In this document: positions 41,894 to 51,079 of the stretch, in pieces | How positions within the stretch are numbered: position 1 is the first letter of the stretch | Layout: each line of letters begins with the position of its first letter | Origin: an uncultured Bacteroidota bacterium | Lineage (GTDB): Bacteria > Bacteroidota > Bacteroidia > Chitinophagales > Chitinophagaceae | Length of the DNA: 64,000 nt | Direction: 5' to 3' | Assembly (NCBI GenBank): GCA_903853805.1 | Contig: CAINUN010000067.1 | Coordinates: 39,539 to 103,538 of the forward strand | Translations under genes and position numbers: made by a program | The notes under the pieces: generated by a model | What the model saw: the letters and a program-made list of their open reading frames with translations, nothing else | What the model was told of the DNA's origin: nothing | Database searches by the model: none

Positions 41894-43143
41894 TGGCAAA
41901 TACTAAAGCAATCATCATCACCATTGGAGATGAATTATTGATAGGTCAAACGATAGATACCAACTCAGCATGGATGGCACAACGCCTTAATGAAATAGGT
42001 ATTGATGTGGTTCGAAGAGTAGCTGTGGGCGATACTAAAGAAGCTATTTGGAATGCATTAGATGAAGAGCTTACAAAAGCTGAAATCGTATTAATTACTG
42101 GAGGACTAGGACCCACTGCAGATGATATAACCAAGCCTTTATTATTAGAATATTTTGGAGGAAAATTGGTGAGAAACCAAATGGTTGAAAACCATGTGCG
42201 CGAGATTTTTGAAAAAAGAAATCTTCCTGTCATTGAACGAAACTTGATGCAGGCAGATGTACCTGATAACTGCGAAGTCTTATTCAATGCCCGTGGAACA
42301 GCCCCGGGAATGTTGTTTCGAAAAGAACATAAACTTATTGTTGCTATGCCTGGTGTGCCTGAGGAAATGAAGAGCATTATGGTGGCGCATGTCTTGCCTA
42401 TTATATCTTCTTCATTTCATAGTGATTTCATTGTTCATCAAACAATTCTTACTGCTGGTTTAGGGGAAAGTTTTTTAGCAGAAAAAATCGTGGATGAGGA
42501 GTCAGCATTGCCCGATTATATCAAGTTGGCTTATTTGCCGCATTATCGTTTTGTAAAACTTAGATTGACAGGAAAGGGCAAAGACCATGAGCGCTTAAAA
42601 AAAGAAATTGAGTTTCATAAAAACCAACTCGCTAAAAAATTAGAAGAGCATGTAGTAGCTTTAGACGATTTTACCTTAGAACAAGTCTTAGGAAAACTGA
42701 TGACAGAACAAGGAAAGACTATTGGCATTGCTGAAAGTTGCACCGGAGGTTTGATTGGTCATAAGTTGACACAGGTTGTTGGTTCTTCAAAATTTTTTAA
42801 AGGAAGCATGGTGTGTTATGATGCTGCAATCAAATCTTCAGTTGTGGGTGTTGATGAAAATACAATTCTTGAAAAAGGTGTCGTTAGTGAAGAAGTTGCC
42901 TCAGAGCTAGCAATTGGTGCAATGAAATTTATGAAGTCTGATTTTGGCATTGGGGTAACAGGTGTGTTAGGTCCTAAAATGGAAGGAGATGTACCTGTTG
43001 GTACTGTTTGGATTGGTGTATGCAATCATGATAAAACAATTACTCAGTCATTTCATTTTCCATACGGGAGAGATAAAAACAAAGAAATAGCAGCAGATGT
43101 TGCTTTGCTTCAACTATGGAAACTAACTCAAGGTAAAATCTAA
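41893..43143 (+). CDS. cinA: CinA: NMN amidohydrolase-like competence/damage-inducible protein
   Basis: A 416-residue two-domain protein. Residues 1-170 form a MoaB/MogA-type domain (IITIGDELLIGQTIDTNSAWMAQ; VLITGGLGPTADDITKP). Residues about 255-416 form a PncC amidase domain (TIGIAESCTGGLIGHKLTQV) that deamidates nicotinamide mononucleotide. Its TAATG joints with the genes before and after show translational coupling. It functions in NAD recycling and, in some species, competence. Confidence 0.94.
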   Translation: MANTKAIIITIGDELLIGQTIDTNSAWMAQRLNEIGIDVVRRVAVGDTKEAIWNALDEELTKAEIVLITGGLGPTADDITKPLLLEYFGGKLVRNQMVENHVREIFEKRNLPVIERNLMQADVPDNCEVLFNARGTAPGMLFRKEHKLIVAMPGVPEEMKSIMVAHVLPIISSSFHSDFIVHQTILTAGLGESFLAEKIVDEESALPDYIKLAYLPHYRFVKLRLTGKGKDHERLKKEIEFHKNQLAKKLEEHVVALDDFTLEQVLGKLMTEQGKTIGIAESCTGGLIGHKLTQVVGSSKFFKGSMVCYDAAIKSSVVGVDENTILEKGVVSEEVASELAIGAMKFMKSDFGIGVTGVLGPKMEGDVPVGTVWIGVCNHDKTITQSFHFPYGRDKNKEIAADVALLQLWKLTQGKI

Positions 43144-43640
43144 TGCACCGTTTGTTTTTCATTGGTATGCCCGGATGTGGAAAAACTTTTTGGGCAAAGC
43201 AACTAGAAGATACTTTAGGCTGGAAACGCTTTGATACTGATGAGCTAATTGTTACTAAAACAGGCAAGAGTATTGCCTCTATTTTTGAAAGCAAAGGTGA
43301 ACTTTTTTTCAGAAAAATAGAATCAACGGTATTACAGGATTTAATTGAAGTCAACGAAAGTTTTGTTTGCAGCACAGGTGGAGGCTTACCTTTAAATTCG
43401 AATAACTTTTCGCTGATGAAACACAATGGAACAACCATTTATTTACAAGCTTCCATTTCCTTATTACTCAATAATTTGAAAAAAGAAAAAGAACAAAGAC
43501 CATTATTAAAAGGAGACAATGTTGAAGAAAAACTGCAACAGCTTTTCTCGAAAAGAAAGGCTGATTATGAACAAGCAGATTATATTTTCAATGTTGAGCA
43601 ACTAACTTTATCTCAAATTCTAACAATCATTCAACAATGA
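43143..43640 (+). CDS. aroK: Shikimate kinase
   Basis: A 165-residue P-loop kinase that phosphorylates shikimate on the 3-hydroxyl. Walker A GMPGCGKT is at 8-15; the FDTDELI segment binds Mg/shikimate; STGGGLPLN carries the conserved substrate-binding Gly triad; the lid is the EKEQRPLL region. Start and stop overlap neighbours (TAATG with cinA, ATGA with DUF423). It serves the same aromatic pathway as aroF at 14330. Confidence 0.93.
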   Translation: MHRLFFIGMPGCGKTFWAKQLEDTLGWKRFDTDELIVTKTGKSIASIFESKGELFFRKIESTVLQDLIEVNESFVCSTGGGLPLNSNNFSLMKHNGTTIYLQASISLLLNNLKKEKEQRPLLKGDNVEEKLQQLFSKRKADYEQADYIFNVEQLTLSQILTIIQQ

Positions 43641-44023
43641 ATAAAACAGCACTTATTTGGGGCAGTATTTTTGGCGCATTAAGCGTTGTATTAGGTGCGT
43701 TTGCAGCTCATGGTTTAAAACAAGTCATGGCAATCGAACAAATGCAAACGTTTGAAATCGGTGTTCGTTATCAAATGTATCACAGCTTTGCCTTGTTGCT
43801 TTCGGGCATCATTTACAATAGCTTTCCCAACAAATTGCTCAAGCTATCTTCTATCATGTTCATCATTGGTATCTTTTGTTTCAGCGGCTCTCTTTATGCA
43901 CTTGCCTTTTTAAAAACTATTGGCGATGTTGGTCTTGGAGGTGTGGGCATTATCACACCTATTGGTGGTCTGTTTTTTATAGTTGGTTGGTTGATGATAT
44001 TGTTGGGGATTTTGAAAAAGTAA
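43637..44023 (+). CDS. DUF423 inner-membrane protein
   Basis: A 128-residue protein of four transmembrane helices. The family motif GAFAAHGLK is near 22-30, and MYHSFALLLSGI and GLFFIVGWLMILLGIL mark later helices. Function is unestablished. Coupled to aroK by a 4-nt ATGA overlap, it probably shares the operon transcript. Confidence 0.9.
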   Translation: MNKTALIWGSIFGALSVVLGAFAAHGLKQVMAIEQMQTFEIGVRYQMYHSFALLLSGIIYNSFPNKLLKLSSIMFIIGIFCFSGSLYALAFLKTIGDVGLGGVGIITPIGGLFFIVGWLMILLGILKK

Positions 44024-44045
44024 TCGAGCATCTAAACTAGTATCC

Positions 44046-45002
44046 ATGAACCTCGACTTCTCTTCCAAACTACTTATGTTTCACAATCGTTTGCTAAAAG
44101 TGTGGAAACACAATAGTAAAATCGCACGCAAACAAGAGTTGACTTGCTTCCGTTTTTACGACCATGATTTACCCGAATTCCCATTTGCCATCGACTTTTA
44201 TGAAGGCGTGGTTCATGCCGCCGAATACAAGCGTCGTCATGGCATGGAAGAAGATGAACACGAAGCATGGCTGCAAGCCTGCAAAGAAGAAATTGCAACA
44301 GTGTTGGAGATAAATGCTGCGCAAATATTCATGAAAGTACGCCAGCGAAAAGCAGGCAGACAAGGCCAGTACGAAAAATTTGGAGTAGAAAAAGCAGAAA
44401 AGATAGTTGGAGAAAGTGGGTTAAAATTCATCATCAATCTCACCGATTATCTCGACACTGGTTTGTTTCTCGACCATCGCATCACTCGTGGCATGGTTCG
44501 CGATTTGGCTAAAGGAAAAAGAGTGTTAAACCTCTTTTGTTATACAGGTTCTTTCAGCGTTTATGCAGCCGCCGGTGGGGCAAAAAGCATCACCTCTGTT
44601 GACCTTTCAAAAACATATATCAACTGGGCAAAACGCAACATGCAATACAACAAACTCTACAACCCCGAAATTCATGAGTTCATAGAAGAAGACGTGTTGC
44701 AAGTTATCGAAGACCTACCCACCAACACCTTCGACCTCATCATTTGCGACCCTCCCACCTTCTCCAATAGCAAGAGCATGAAAACTGATTTAGATGTGCA
44801 ACGAGACCATGTTTTCTTACTCAAAAAACTCCTCAAAGCAAGCACCGAAGACGGCAAAATATTCTTCAGCAATAACTATCGAGACTTTCAACTAGACCGC
44901 GATTCAATTCCTGCACTCACCGTCAAAGATATCTCCAAACTTACTACACCTTTCGATTTTCAAGGGAAATTACAACGCTCTTGTTTTTTGATTGAAAAGT
45001 AA
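44046..45002 (+). CDS. RlmK/RlmI-like 23S rRNA methyltransferase
   Basis: A 318-residue class I SAM-dependent RNA methyltransferase. Residues 1-150 form an N-terminal substrate domain; LFCYTGSFSVYAAAGGAKSITSVDLS is motif I, and LIICDPPTFSNSKSM the DPPxF catalytic loop. That loop, together with the FFSNNYRDF segment, matches the C-terminal (RlmK, m7G2069) half of E. coli RlmL or the RlmI relatives. The exact modified base is inferred only. It is the last gene of the operon; base use is slightly richer in G/C than its neighbours. Confidence 0.87.
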   Translation: MNLDFSSKLLMFHNRLLKVWKHNSKIARKQELTCFRFYDHDLPEFPFAIDFYEGVVHAAEYKRRHGMEEDEHEAWLQACKEEIATVLEINAAQIFMKVRQRKAGRQGQYEKFGVEKAEKIVGESGLKFIINLTDYLDTGLFLDHRITRGMVRDLAKGKRVLNLFCYTGSFSVYAAAGGAKSITSVDLSKTYINWAKRNMQYNKLYNPEIHEFIEEDVLQVIEDLPTNTFDLIICDPPTFSNSKSMKTDLDVQRDHVFLLKKLLKASTEDGKIFFSNNYRDFQLDRDSIPALTVKDISKLTTPFDFQGKLQRSCFLIEK

Positions 45003-45089
45003 TGCAAAATCGAAAGGATAGATTGTGTAAATGGGTTTAGGTAAGCCTAAAATGGAGACAAATTTTTGCAAGTTCGTTTGCATTCCATC

Positions 45090-46427
45090 TTAAGTCATCT
45101 GTCTCGCTTTCAACTCAAGGTATTTGTTGATAACATCAACCGATAGTTTTTGCGGAGTGGTAAGAATGGAAACGATGCCATGTCTTCGGAGTTCAGCTAC
45201 GATTTGTTTCTTCTCATAATCGAAATGTCCGGCTATGGTTTTGATGTAAATTCCTTCGGTATTATCGGGTTGTTGCTCTTGAATTGTTTGCAACAGCGAG
45301 TTTTGAAAAAAGACGACACACAACAAATGTCTTGCAGCCATTCTTTTTAAGAAAGGAAGATGCCGTTCAAGCGCAGTCATGGTTTCGAAATTGGTGAAGA
45401 GCAATAAAAAACTACGTTGATTAATTCTTTTTAAAACGGTGGCGAGTAACATTTCATAATCGCTCTCCATAAAATCTGTTTGCTGCCTATAAAGGGCTTC
45501 CATCAACACATGAAGTTGTCCGGTCTTTCGTTCTGCGGGAATAAGATTGCCAATTTTATTGGAGAAACTAATGAGCCCTGCACGGTCGTTTTTTAATAAA
45601 ACAGTATTGAGCAACGACAAAGAAGCATTGATGGAATAATCGAGCAATGTCATTCCCTCAAAAGGCATTCTCATGGTTCTGCCTTTGTCGATGATGGCAT
45701 ATACTTGTTGTTCTCGTGCATCCGTGTACATATTCACCATCAAATCGCCTGAACGTGCAGTGGCTTTCCAATTGATGGTGCGTACATCATCGCCAATCAC
45801 ATAGCTTTTTATTTTTTCAAACTCCATGCTATGCCCCAAGCGCCTTACTTTTCTAATACCAGCAAAATTATTTTCTGTACTTGCAAGTAATTGGTGTTGT
45901 TTGAGTTGGAGAAAAGAAGGGAATACTTTGATGTTTATTTCGGGTGCTGCTTCAATTCTTTTTTGCACCAACCCAATTTGGGTTTGAACATAACAAAGCA
46001 AGGAACCAAACTCATAATTACCTCTTGTTGTAGGACGAATTTTATAGTGAATAGATACCCGTCCGGCTTTTTCCATATTGGTTTTTCTGGAGAAATCGCG
46101 CACTTGAAATTGAACTGGTAATTGTTCCATTATCTTCACTCTTACAGGAAAAGGATAAGTGTTTGCTAAAGAAATAGACACCTGGTTTTCATCGCCCAAA
46201 CTAAAACGAGGTTTCATAATGCGCACCCCTTTGATGGTTCCTTTGATACCATAAAGCAAATAATAGTCGAGTAAGGTTACTAATAACCCAACTCCAGTTA
46301 TGATCATGACGATTTCAAACAAACCCTCTATAAAAAAAGCAACAATAAATAATACAACGCACGACACCATCATCCAATACCAACGTTGGTTGACGAATAA
46401 GTTGGGTAGTATTTTAAATTGAAACAT
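45090..46427 (-). CDS. DUF58 domain protein (vWA-like, MoxR partner)
   Basis: A 445-residue inner-membrane protein: two N-terminal helices (about 15-60) and a DUF58 region holding the hallmark GDDVRTINWKATARSGDLMV (about 215-235), followed by a von Willebrand A-like fold (IDKGRTMRMPFEG; FLLLFTNFETM). DUF58 proteins are the standard partners of MoxR ATPases, which are thought to remodel them. It is the last gene of the operon, 9 nt after moxR. The function of the system in Bacteroidota is not settled. Confidence 0.92.
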   Translation of the reverse strand: MFQFKILPNLFVNQRWYWMMVSCVVLFIVAFFIEGLFEIVMIITGVGLLVTLLDYYLLYGIKGTIKGVRIMKPRFSLGDENQVSISLANTYPFPVRVKIMEQLPVQFQVRDFSRKTNMEKAGRVSIHYKIRPTTRGNYEFGSLLCYVQTQIGLVQKRIEAAPEINIKVFPSFLQLKQHQLLASTENNFAGIRKVRRLGHSMEFEKIKSYVIGDDVRTINWKATARSGDLMVNMYTDAREQQVYAIIDKGRTMRMPFEGMTLLDYSINASLSLLNTVLLKNDRAGLISFSNKIGNLIPAERKTGQLHVLMEALYRQQTDFMESDYEMLLATVLKRINQRSFLLLFTNFETMTALERHLPFLKRMAARHLLCVVFFQNSLLQTIQEQQPDNTEGIYIKTIAGHFDYEKKQIVAELRRHGIVSILTTPQKLSVDVINKYLELKARQMT

Positions 46428-46436
46428 TGATAGTGA

Positions 46437-47411
46437 TTATCTTGGAATTTCCATTCTGGCAACAATTTCCTTCAACACATCATCGCTTGTAAGTCCTTCC
46501 ATTTCTTTTTCTGGTGTCAAACTTATTCGATGACGAAGCACAGCAGGCACCGCTCTTAAAATATCTTCAGGAATCACAAAGTCTCTACCACTTAATACAC
46601 TCAATGCTTTAGCTACCTGCAACAAAGCAATACTTGCACGAGGAGAAGCGCCTAGATAAAGCGAACGATCGTTGCGTGTTTCCCAAGTTATTCTTGCAAT
46701 AAATTCCAATAGTTTGTGTTCTACATGAATTTTTCGAACGAGGTTTCTAGCATTTGCCAATACGTCCATGGATACTACAGATTCCATTTGTTGCAACACT
46801 TCAGTCATAGTATGTTCATGGTGCATTTCTAAAATCTTTACTTCTTCTTGCATAGAAGGATAGCCCACCGTTATTTTCATCAAAAAACGATCAAGCTGTG
46901 CTTCTGGCAAACGGTAAGTGCCTTCATGTTCAATAGGATTTTGAGTGGCAATTACCATAAAAGGCGGTTTCATGATGTGTGTTTGCCCATCAACAGTAAT
47001 TTGCTTTTCCTCCATCACCTCAAACAAAGCTGCTTGTGTTTTTGCTGGGGCACGATTGATTTCGTCAATCAAAACTAAGTTTGCAAAAATGGGACCTGGC
47101 TTAAATTGAAAACTCGCTGTTTGCGGATTGAATATATTGGTACCTATTACATCGCTAGGCATTAAATCGGGAGTAAACTGAAGACGTGAAAACTTTGCTT
47201 CCATCAATTTAGCAACGAGTTTTGCTGTAAGTGTCTTAGCAACACCAGGAACTCCTTCAATCAAAATATGACCATCTGCAAGCAAGCCAGCAAGCAGAAA
47301 TTCAACCATGCCTTCTTGTCCAACAATGACTTGTCTTATTTTTTCTTGAACCTTATCTACCATTTCAGTAATTGGTTGCATATCTATGCGATTTTCGTTT
47401 GGTGCCATCAT
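46437..47411 (-). CDS. MoxR family AAA+ ATPase (operon copy)
   Basis: A 324-residue AAA+ ATPase: Walker A GVPGVAKT (53-60), Walker B LIDEIN (114-119), sensor 1 IATQNP near 154-159 and the LDRF element near 175. The C-terminal lid is present. Tandem ATGs (47411, 47408) overlap the DUF4350 stop. Next to a DUF58 gene, this is the canonical MoxR/DUF58 pair. It is clearly distinct from the orphan MoxR at 1010-1975. Confidence 0.94.
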   Translation of the reverse strand: MMAPNENRIDMQPITEMVDKVQEKIRQVIVGQEGMVEFLLAGLLADGHILIEGVPGVAKTLTAKLVAKLMEAKFSRLQFTPDLMPSDVIGTNIFNPQTASFQFKPGPIFANLVLIDEINRAPAKTQAALFEVMEEKQITVDGQTHIMKPPFMVIATQNPIEHEGTYRLPEAQLDRFLMKITVGYPSMQEEVKILEMHHEHTMTEVLQQMESVVSMDVLANARNLVRKIHVEHKLLEFIARITWETRNDRSLYLGASPRASIALLQVAKALSVLSGRDFVIPEDILRAVPAVLRHRISLTPEKEMEGLTSDDVLKEIVARMEIPR

Positions 47412-48679
47412 CGTGTTTGAGTTTTATAAAATTGTTGAATGGTTTGGTATAAATAAAAGAGGTCTTCTTCGCTCATTGGTTTTCTTTCCACTTGAACTTC
47501 TCTTAATAATTCCACCATGGAAAGTACTATTGTTTCTGGAAGACCCGATTTTGATTGAAGTTGTTCTTCAAAATGTTTGTCGAATTTGTTGGTGCTTATA
47601 AAATAGTGTGTTCTTACCCACTCTAAAAACTGTAGTACCATCTTTTCAGCAAGATTATTATGGTTGGCTTTGTTGTAATAAAGCCTTCCAACGGTTTCTG
47701 CAAAGGCTACAGAACTGTTGACTAGTGGCATGATTTCGGGAATGATTCTTTGCTTGCGCCTACTTTCGAAAACCAAGAAAATAAGGAGAGTGAATAGAAG
47801 AACATAAATCGCCCATCGAGTAGCAGGGTATCTAAATAGCACACCAAGATCTGATTGCTGAGGGCTTCTTTTGTAGTAGTCGTTCCAATAAATAGTTCCA
47901 ATGTCTTTAGGGAAGAAATTCCAGAAATTTTCGAGGTAGTGAATATTGTTGGATTGCAACAAAAAATAGTTGCTCGTCACCATAGGTGCAGCATGTATAG
48001 TAAGATGACCTTTCCCGATAGCGAAACGAAGTATGTTAGGTTTCAGCTGACAAAAACCCAATGTTTCAGGAACACCTTCTTCAGGCAATAATTCACAAAA
48101 AGCATTTTGTTCCTCAAAATTTCCTTTTTCTATTCCTTCTGTAAAAGGTTCAAAAACAGCCTTCAAAGATTTTCCGCGATAGCCAAACAATTCATACAAA
48201 TTACTTTTCAAGCACAAAACATTTCTATTTTTGTTACCGTTGTTAAAAGATGTCAATGGAATTTCTTCCTCAAGATTATTGACAATTTTTTGGTGTAAAA
48301 TAGATTTAAACTTTTTGTCAATTCCACGACTAAAAAGCACTACTTCATTCCCTTTTCGAATGAATAGTAATAACTGTTTCAACTCATCTTGACTCAAATA
48401 GAAATCAAGACCGACAGCTACAAACAATACAGGCTTTCCCTGCAACATCATCTTCTCATCAATGCTGTTGTAGCGAAAATTAGGGGATAAGGATTTGATT
48501 TTAGCGTTTGGGAAAAACTGGTTCATAGATTGAAAAGCCAATGAACCACCATAAGGTTTAGTATCTTCTTTGCCTAAGGAAACTGACCAATCAGTTTTCT
48601 TTTTCCAAAAGAAATTGCAGCTAGGAAAGACACTCAAAAGCAATAAGCATATGACGATATTCTTCTTCAGCAAGTTCAC
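47408..48679 (-). CDS. DUF4350-type membrane protein (GTG start)
   Basis: A 423-residue protein that appears to start with GTG, overlapping the DUF4129 stop by 4 nt. The N-terminus has a lipoprotein-like signal (VICLLLLSVFPSCN), and a transmembrane helix lies near 290-308 (IYVLLFTLLIFLVFE). The extracytoplasmic domain between has the DUF4350-like pattern PYGGSLAFQSMNQFFP and KQLLLFIRKGNEVVLFS; a cytoplasmic helical domain follows. Function unknown; a constant companion of MoxR/DUF58 genes in Bacteroidota. Confidence 0.8.
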   Translation of the reverse strand: MNLLKKNIVICLLLLSVFPSCNFFWKKKTDWSVSLGKEDTKPYGGSLAFQSMNQFFPNAKIKSLSPNFRYNSIDEKMMLQGKPVLFVAVGLDFYLSQDELKQLLLFIRKGNEVVLFSRGIDKKFKSILHQKIVNNLEEEIPLTSFNNGNKNRNVLCLKSNLYELFGYRGKSLKAVFEPFTEGIEKGNFEEQNAFCELLPEEGVPETLGFCQLKPNILRFAIGKGHLTIHAAPMVTSNYFLLQSNNIHYLENFWNFFPKDIGTIYWNDYYKRSPQQSDLGVLFRYPATRWAIYVLLFTLLIFLVFESRRKQRIIPEIMPLVNSSVAFAETVGRLYYNKANHNNLAEKMVLQFLEWVRTHYFISTNKFDKHFEEQLQSKSGLPETIVLSMVELLREVQVERKPMSEEDLFYLYQTIQQFYKTQTR

Positions 48680-49362
48680 TTCTTTAAGATTTTTAATGAT
48701 AGCTGAAAAGTGTTATTAAACTGCTCTAGTTTTTCGGGAATTAGTTCATAATTACCATACCATACCCATTCATATTGTCTTGATAATAGTTTGAAATATT
48801 GTTTCAATTCCGGTTCTCTTATTTCGAAAAAATAATCATAATTAGTCTTACTCAATCTATAATTAATGAGTTGTTTTTGTTGCAATAGTTGCAATAAATA
48901 CATGTAGCTATAACGCACAACTAAGCGCGAGTCTTTGTTCATAGATGCATTTTGTAAAAGACTTGCCCAATTGCTTTCTAAAAGGTCTTCTGGCAAAATT
49001 TGTTCAACATCTTTTTCTTCTTCTTTCTTTTCAGGCTTTTTGTTTTTAATCCGTCTTCTTTCATTCAAAATAATACGAACAACTGCATAGCTAATAATGA
49101 GCAGAATAACTATCAATACCAATATCTTGCCGTTAGGGCTAGCAAAAAATCGAACAACAAAATCGAAGAAGTTAGAAAGTAGATTTCCATTTTTTGTATC
49201 GAAGCTAACTTCAGCAATTTCAATTTCGTGACGATAACTATAATCTTTGTTAGCAGAAAGTTCATGCCATTTTTGAGAAGCCATTTTTTCAGAAGCAAAC
49301 GCAAATATGTTTGCAAAAAACATCAACAACAGTAACGCGTATTTCCATTCTTGTTTTCGCAT
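48676..49362 (-). CDS. DUF4129-type membrane protein
   Basis: A 228-residue protein with a signal-like N-terminal helix (YALLLLMFFANIFAFAS), a transmembrane helix near 75-95 (ILVLIVILLIISYAVVRII) and a cytoplasmic C-terminal domain with the DUF4129-like pattern LVVRYSYMYLLQLLQQKQLI and LSRQYEWVWYGNYEL. It lies 2 nt downstream of the SpoIIM gene. No activity is known; it probably forms part of an envelope complex with the DUF4350 protein. Confidence 0.8.
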   Translation of the reverse strand: MRKQEWKYALLLLMFFANIFAFASEKMASQKWHELSANKDYSYRHEIEIAEVSFDTKNGNLLSNFFDFVVRFFASPNGKILVLIVILLIISYAVVRIILNERRRIKNKKPEKKEEEKDVEQILPEDLLESNWASLLQNASMNKDSRLVVRYSYMYLLQLLQQKQLINYRLSKTNYDYFFEIREPELKQYFKLLSRQYEWVWYGNYELIPEKLEQFNNTFQLSLKILKK

Positions 49363-49364
49363 AA

Positions 49365-50333
49365 CTATTGGTTTTTTCTATGAACGGAGATAGGAAAGAA
49401 TACAAAGTACCATAGAATGAAGCCCAATGACAAACTAAGAATAGAAACACTTAACAAAATGGGCATGTCGGTATATCTTGTAATGTAGCTTTCAAAAACT
49501 GCAGCAACTACAAAAACAGGGATGAGTGCTACTAATATTTTTACAGCATCCTGAGCGCCTCTCTTCAAAGATTCTATTCTCGAATAACTTTCAGGAAACA
49601 AGATGGAATGAGCAATGATTAAACCTGCACCCGAAGCGATTACTATGGCTGATAACTCAAGAGTACCATGAATGAAAATAACTAAAAGCGACCTGAATCC
49701 TAAACCGTGATGAAAGAACAAGTATTCAAAAACGCCTAGCATTAAACCATTTTTGAACAATTGGTATAATGTGCCAATGCCTAACGTGATACCTAGAACA
49801 AAACAATTGAACGAAACGAGGATGTTGTTGAAAGCAATGCGTACGAACATGAAAAACTCGTTGCTATCTTTATAAACACCAAAGGGGTCACCATTGGCAA
49901 TGTTTCGCTCAGTCATATCAACATAGCCATCGCCTAGCACTGCACGAACAAATGTCTGATCAACAGAAGCAGAGAATATTCCAATCAATGTAAAAAGCAA
50001 AAAACAAAGTAAACTCACCAATAAAGTTCGGTGATGTTTCCTAATGATTAGTGGTAGTCTTAGCGTAAAGAAGGTAGTTAATATCCCTTTATCTTCTTTT
50101 TTGTTTTTATAAATAGAAAGAAAAATTTCGGATGCAAGCCTATTAATGTAACGAACAATATTACTATAGGGATAAAAAGTTCGAGCATAGGACAAATCAT
50201 CGACAAGATGAGTTAGTCTTTTAGCCATCTCATCTGGGTCGTCAGTTGGTTGCTGGTATTTTTTCCAGCGCTCGATATTGCGTTTTATGAATTGCCCTTC
50301 ACGCATGTCGGTAAAGATAGAAAAGAAGCCCAT
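49365..50333 (-). CDS. SpoIIM-like multi-pass membrane protein
   Basis: A 322-residue protein with a cytoplasmic N-terminal helical region (about 1-100) and at least five membrane helices, e.g. LLVSLLCFLLFTLIGIFSA and IKTL-type stretches ending in LSLGFILWYFVFFP. The ILVSFNCFVLGITLGIGTLY and FIHGTLELSAIVIASGAGL segments carry the HGxxE signature of the SpoIIM family. In spore formers SpoIIM works in engulfment; in non-sporulating Bacteroidota it sits in MoxR clusters with unknown function. First gene of the leftward operon. Confidence 0.9.
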   Translation of the reverse strand: MGFFSIFTDMREGQFIKRNIERWKKYQQPTDDPDEMAKRLTHLVDDLSYARTFYPYSNIVRYINRLASEIFLSIYKNKKEDKGILTTFFTLRLPLIIRKHHRTLLVSLLCFLLFTLIGIFSASVDQTFVRAVLGDGYVDMTERNIANGDPFGVYKDSNEFFMFVRIAFNNILVSFNCFVLGITLGIGTLYQLFKNGLMLGVFEYLFFHHGLGFRSLLVIFIHGTLELSAIVIASGAGLIIAHSILFPESYSRIESLKRGAQDAVKILVALIPVFVVAAVFESYITRYTDMPILLSVSILSLSLGFILWYFVFFPISVHRKNQ

Positions 50334-50350
50334 TTACTCATGCTAAAGTT

Positions 50351-50358
50351 TACTTTTG
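50351..50358 (+). promoter_or_regulatory. TAnnTTTG box of the RDD gene, leaderless spacing
   Basis: TACTTTTG ends 4 nt before the RDD ATG at 50363, in the 29-nt gap to the divergent SpoIIM gene. The tightness predicts a leaderless RDD mRNA. The opposite-strand promoter must sit inside the RDD coding region or this gap. Confidence 0.55.
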
Positions 50359-50362
50359 CCCA

Positions 50363-51076
50363 ATGAGTTTACTCACAGTCGAAACACCATTTCATATTTA
50401 TCTCGAGTTCAAAATCGCTCCGTTTCATAAACGACTGTTGGCTTGGGCTATTGATATGTTGATAATGGTTGGATGGTCTTACCTTACTCAAGAATACATT
50501 GTTGCTCGTTCTAATTTTAGCGAAGTACTATCCATTTTATTAACCGCTTTTCCTTTTTTGACTTATCATTTTATGATGGAGTTTTTTTTCAATGGACAAT
50601 CAGTTGGTAAGATGATTACAGGCATAAAAGTCATGAATATTACAGGACATAAAGCAAGTATAAGCCAATATATACTTCGGTGGGCATTTCGTTTAGTAGA
50701 CATGGGGATGACATTTGGATTAGGCGCCATCCTTACCGCTGCATTCTCAAAAAACCATCAACGCATAGGTGACTTGGTAGCAGGGACGGTAGTTATTGAT
50801 ACTCATTTTAAAACAGAAATAGCAGACACTATTTATCTTGAAAACGCTAGTGAAGATTACTATCCAAAATTTCCAATGGTGATGCAATTAAGTGACCGAG
50901 ATATTAATGGTATCCGAAACCTTTTAGAATTAAAAAAGAAAAATAAGGAAACGGAAAAACACATATCAGATGTAGCTTTGAGAGTAAAGAAAAAGTTACA
51001 AATCGCAACAACTGTTGGCGACACTATTTTTTTAAACCAGCTGTTAGAAGATTACAATTATTACACAAAGCGTTGA
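50363..51076 (+). CDS. RDD family membrane protein
   Basis: A 237-residue protein. The RDD domain (about 15-150) has a first helix with the Arg-containing KRLLAWAIDMLIMVGWSYL and later helices LTAFPFLTYHFMMEFFF and RLVDMGMTFGLGAILTAAF, followed by RIGDLVAGTVVID. A charged cytoplasmic tail (about 165-237) includes a helical segment (LKKKNKETEKHISDVALRVKK split over the region 193-213). RDD proteins are small membrane proteins, sometimes transport-related. Divergent from the SpoIIM operon, it belongs to the same conserved neighbourhood. Confidence 0.9.
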   Translation: MSLLTVETPFHIYLEFKIAPFHKRLLAWAIDMLIMVGWSYLTQEYIVARSNFSEVLSILLTAFPFLTYHFMMEFFFNGQSVGKMITGIKVMNITGHKASISQYILRWAFRLVDMGMTFGLGAILTAAFSKNHQRIGDLVAGTVVIDTHFKTEIADTIYLENASEDYYPKFPMVMQLSDRDINGIRNLLELKKKNKETEKHISDVALRVKKKLQIATTVGDTIFLNQLLEDYNYYTKR

Positions 51077-51079
51077 TCG

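Noticed and set aside
45036..45051. Terminator TTTAGG/CCTAAA after the RlmK-like gene
   Set aside because: Only a 6-bp stem with no T-tract; too weak to call.
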